Part shown: positions 32,185-32,202 of the stretch, in pieces
Numbering within the stretch: the stretch's first letter is position 1
How the letters are laid out: the number at the start of each line of letters is the position of its first letter
The notes under the pieces: generated by a model
What the model saw: the letters and a program-made list of their open reading frames with translations, nothing else
Told to the model about the DNA's origin: nothing
Database searches by the model: none
Position numbers and translations under genes: made by a program
NCBI RefSeq assembly: GCF_900491935.1
Contig: NZ_UEXK01000004.1
Coordinates: 2,746,235-2,778,436 of the forward strand
Reading direction: 5' to 3'
DNA: 32,202 nt
Source: Klenkia terrae
GTDB lineage: Bacteria > Actinomycetota > Actinomycetes > Mycobacteriales > Geodermatophilaceae

Positions 32185-32202
32185 CTGGCTCTTATACACA
32201 TT
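32185..32202. other. Residual Nextera transposon adapter (sequencing artefact)
   Basis: The last 18 bases, CTGGCTCTTATACACATT, match the start of the Tn5 mosaic-end adapter CTGTCTCTTATACACATCT at 16 of 18 positions. Sequence before it still reads as gmd. The match at the very end of the window marks a contig end with incompletely trimmed adapter. Confidence 0.93.

Noticed and set aside
1-32202. CRISPR arrays, tRNA or rRNA genes, prophage
   Set aside because: No spaced direct repeats of suitable size, no cloverleaf-like or rRNA sequence, and no phage structural or integrase genes were seen. The only mobile element is the IS481 copy.

Overview
The window is about 32 kb of very GC-rich DNA with dense, often overlapping genes, many GTG starts and a predicted F420-type luciferase-like enzyme. 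This points to a high-GC actinobacterium. A member of the Geodermatophilaceae or a relative is my guess, but the sequence alone does not fix the genus. Almost everything concerns building, exporting and controlling a cell-surface polysaccharide. No rRNA, tRNA or CRISPR array was seen. The right end is a contig end: the last 18 bases match a Nextera transposase adapter with two mismatches and are not genomic.

Left part (1-13003): the 3' end of a GDP-L-fucose synthase gene; a Wzz/BY-kinase chain-length regulator; a Pro-rich membrane protein on the other strand; a decayed second copy of the kinase 3' end; then three low-molecular-weight tyrosine phosphatases spread among small lipoproteins, two zinc-ribbon proteins and an LCP (LytR-CpsA-Psr) ligase. 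These are followed by the initiating glycosylphosphotransferase, a small membrane protein, UDP-glucose 6-dehydrogenase and a secreted lipoprotein with an Asp-box. Kinase plus phosphatases form a plausible phosphorylation switch for polymer assembly.

Middle (13005-21703): a complete IS481-family element with a perfect 6-bp target duplication sits between two convergent genes. A leftward operon follows (second LCP protein, GT4 glycosyltransferase, Wzx-type flippase), then a divergent membrane protein. Next is a large secreted PIG-L-type deacetylase carrying four galactose-binding-like modules joined by Thr/Pro linkers that are encoded by 18-bp tandem repeats. A perfect 14-bp hairpin terminates it.

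Right part (21793-32184): a coupled rightward operon of GT2 glycosyltransferase, sugar C-methyltransferase, glucose-1-phosphate cytidylyltransferase-like enzyme, PIG-L deacetylase and FAD oxidoreductase. It faces a leftward pair of a second methyltransferase-like protein and an F420-type LLM oxidoreductase. CDP-glucose 4,6-dehydratase runs divergently from that pair and overlaps a convergent GT4 gene by 286 bp. The GT4 gene is coupled to a partial GDP-mannose 4,6-dehydratase gene at the contig end.

Together the genes would supply GDP-fucose, UDP-glucuronate and a CDP-linked, probably C-methylated 6-deoxyhexose. They would also start the repeat unit on lipid carrier, add sugars, flip the unit, regulate chain length and attach the polymer to the wall. 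No Wzy polymerase is recognisable in the window. The most interesting items are the CDP-sugar branch with two unlike methyltransferases, the three-phosphatase/kinase set with its kinase remnant, the multi-module PIG-L protein, and the IS481 element whose transposase stop codon comes from the target duplication.
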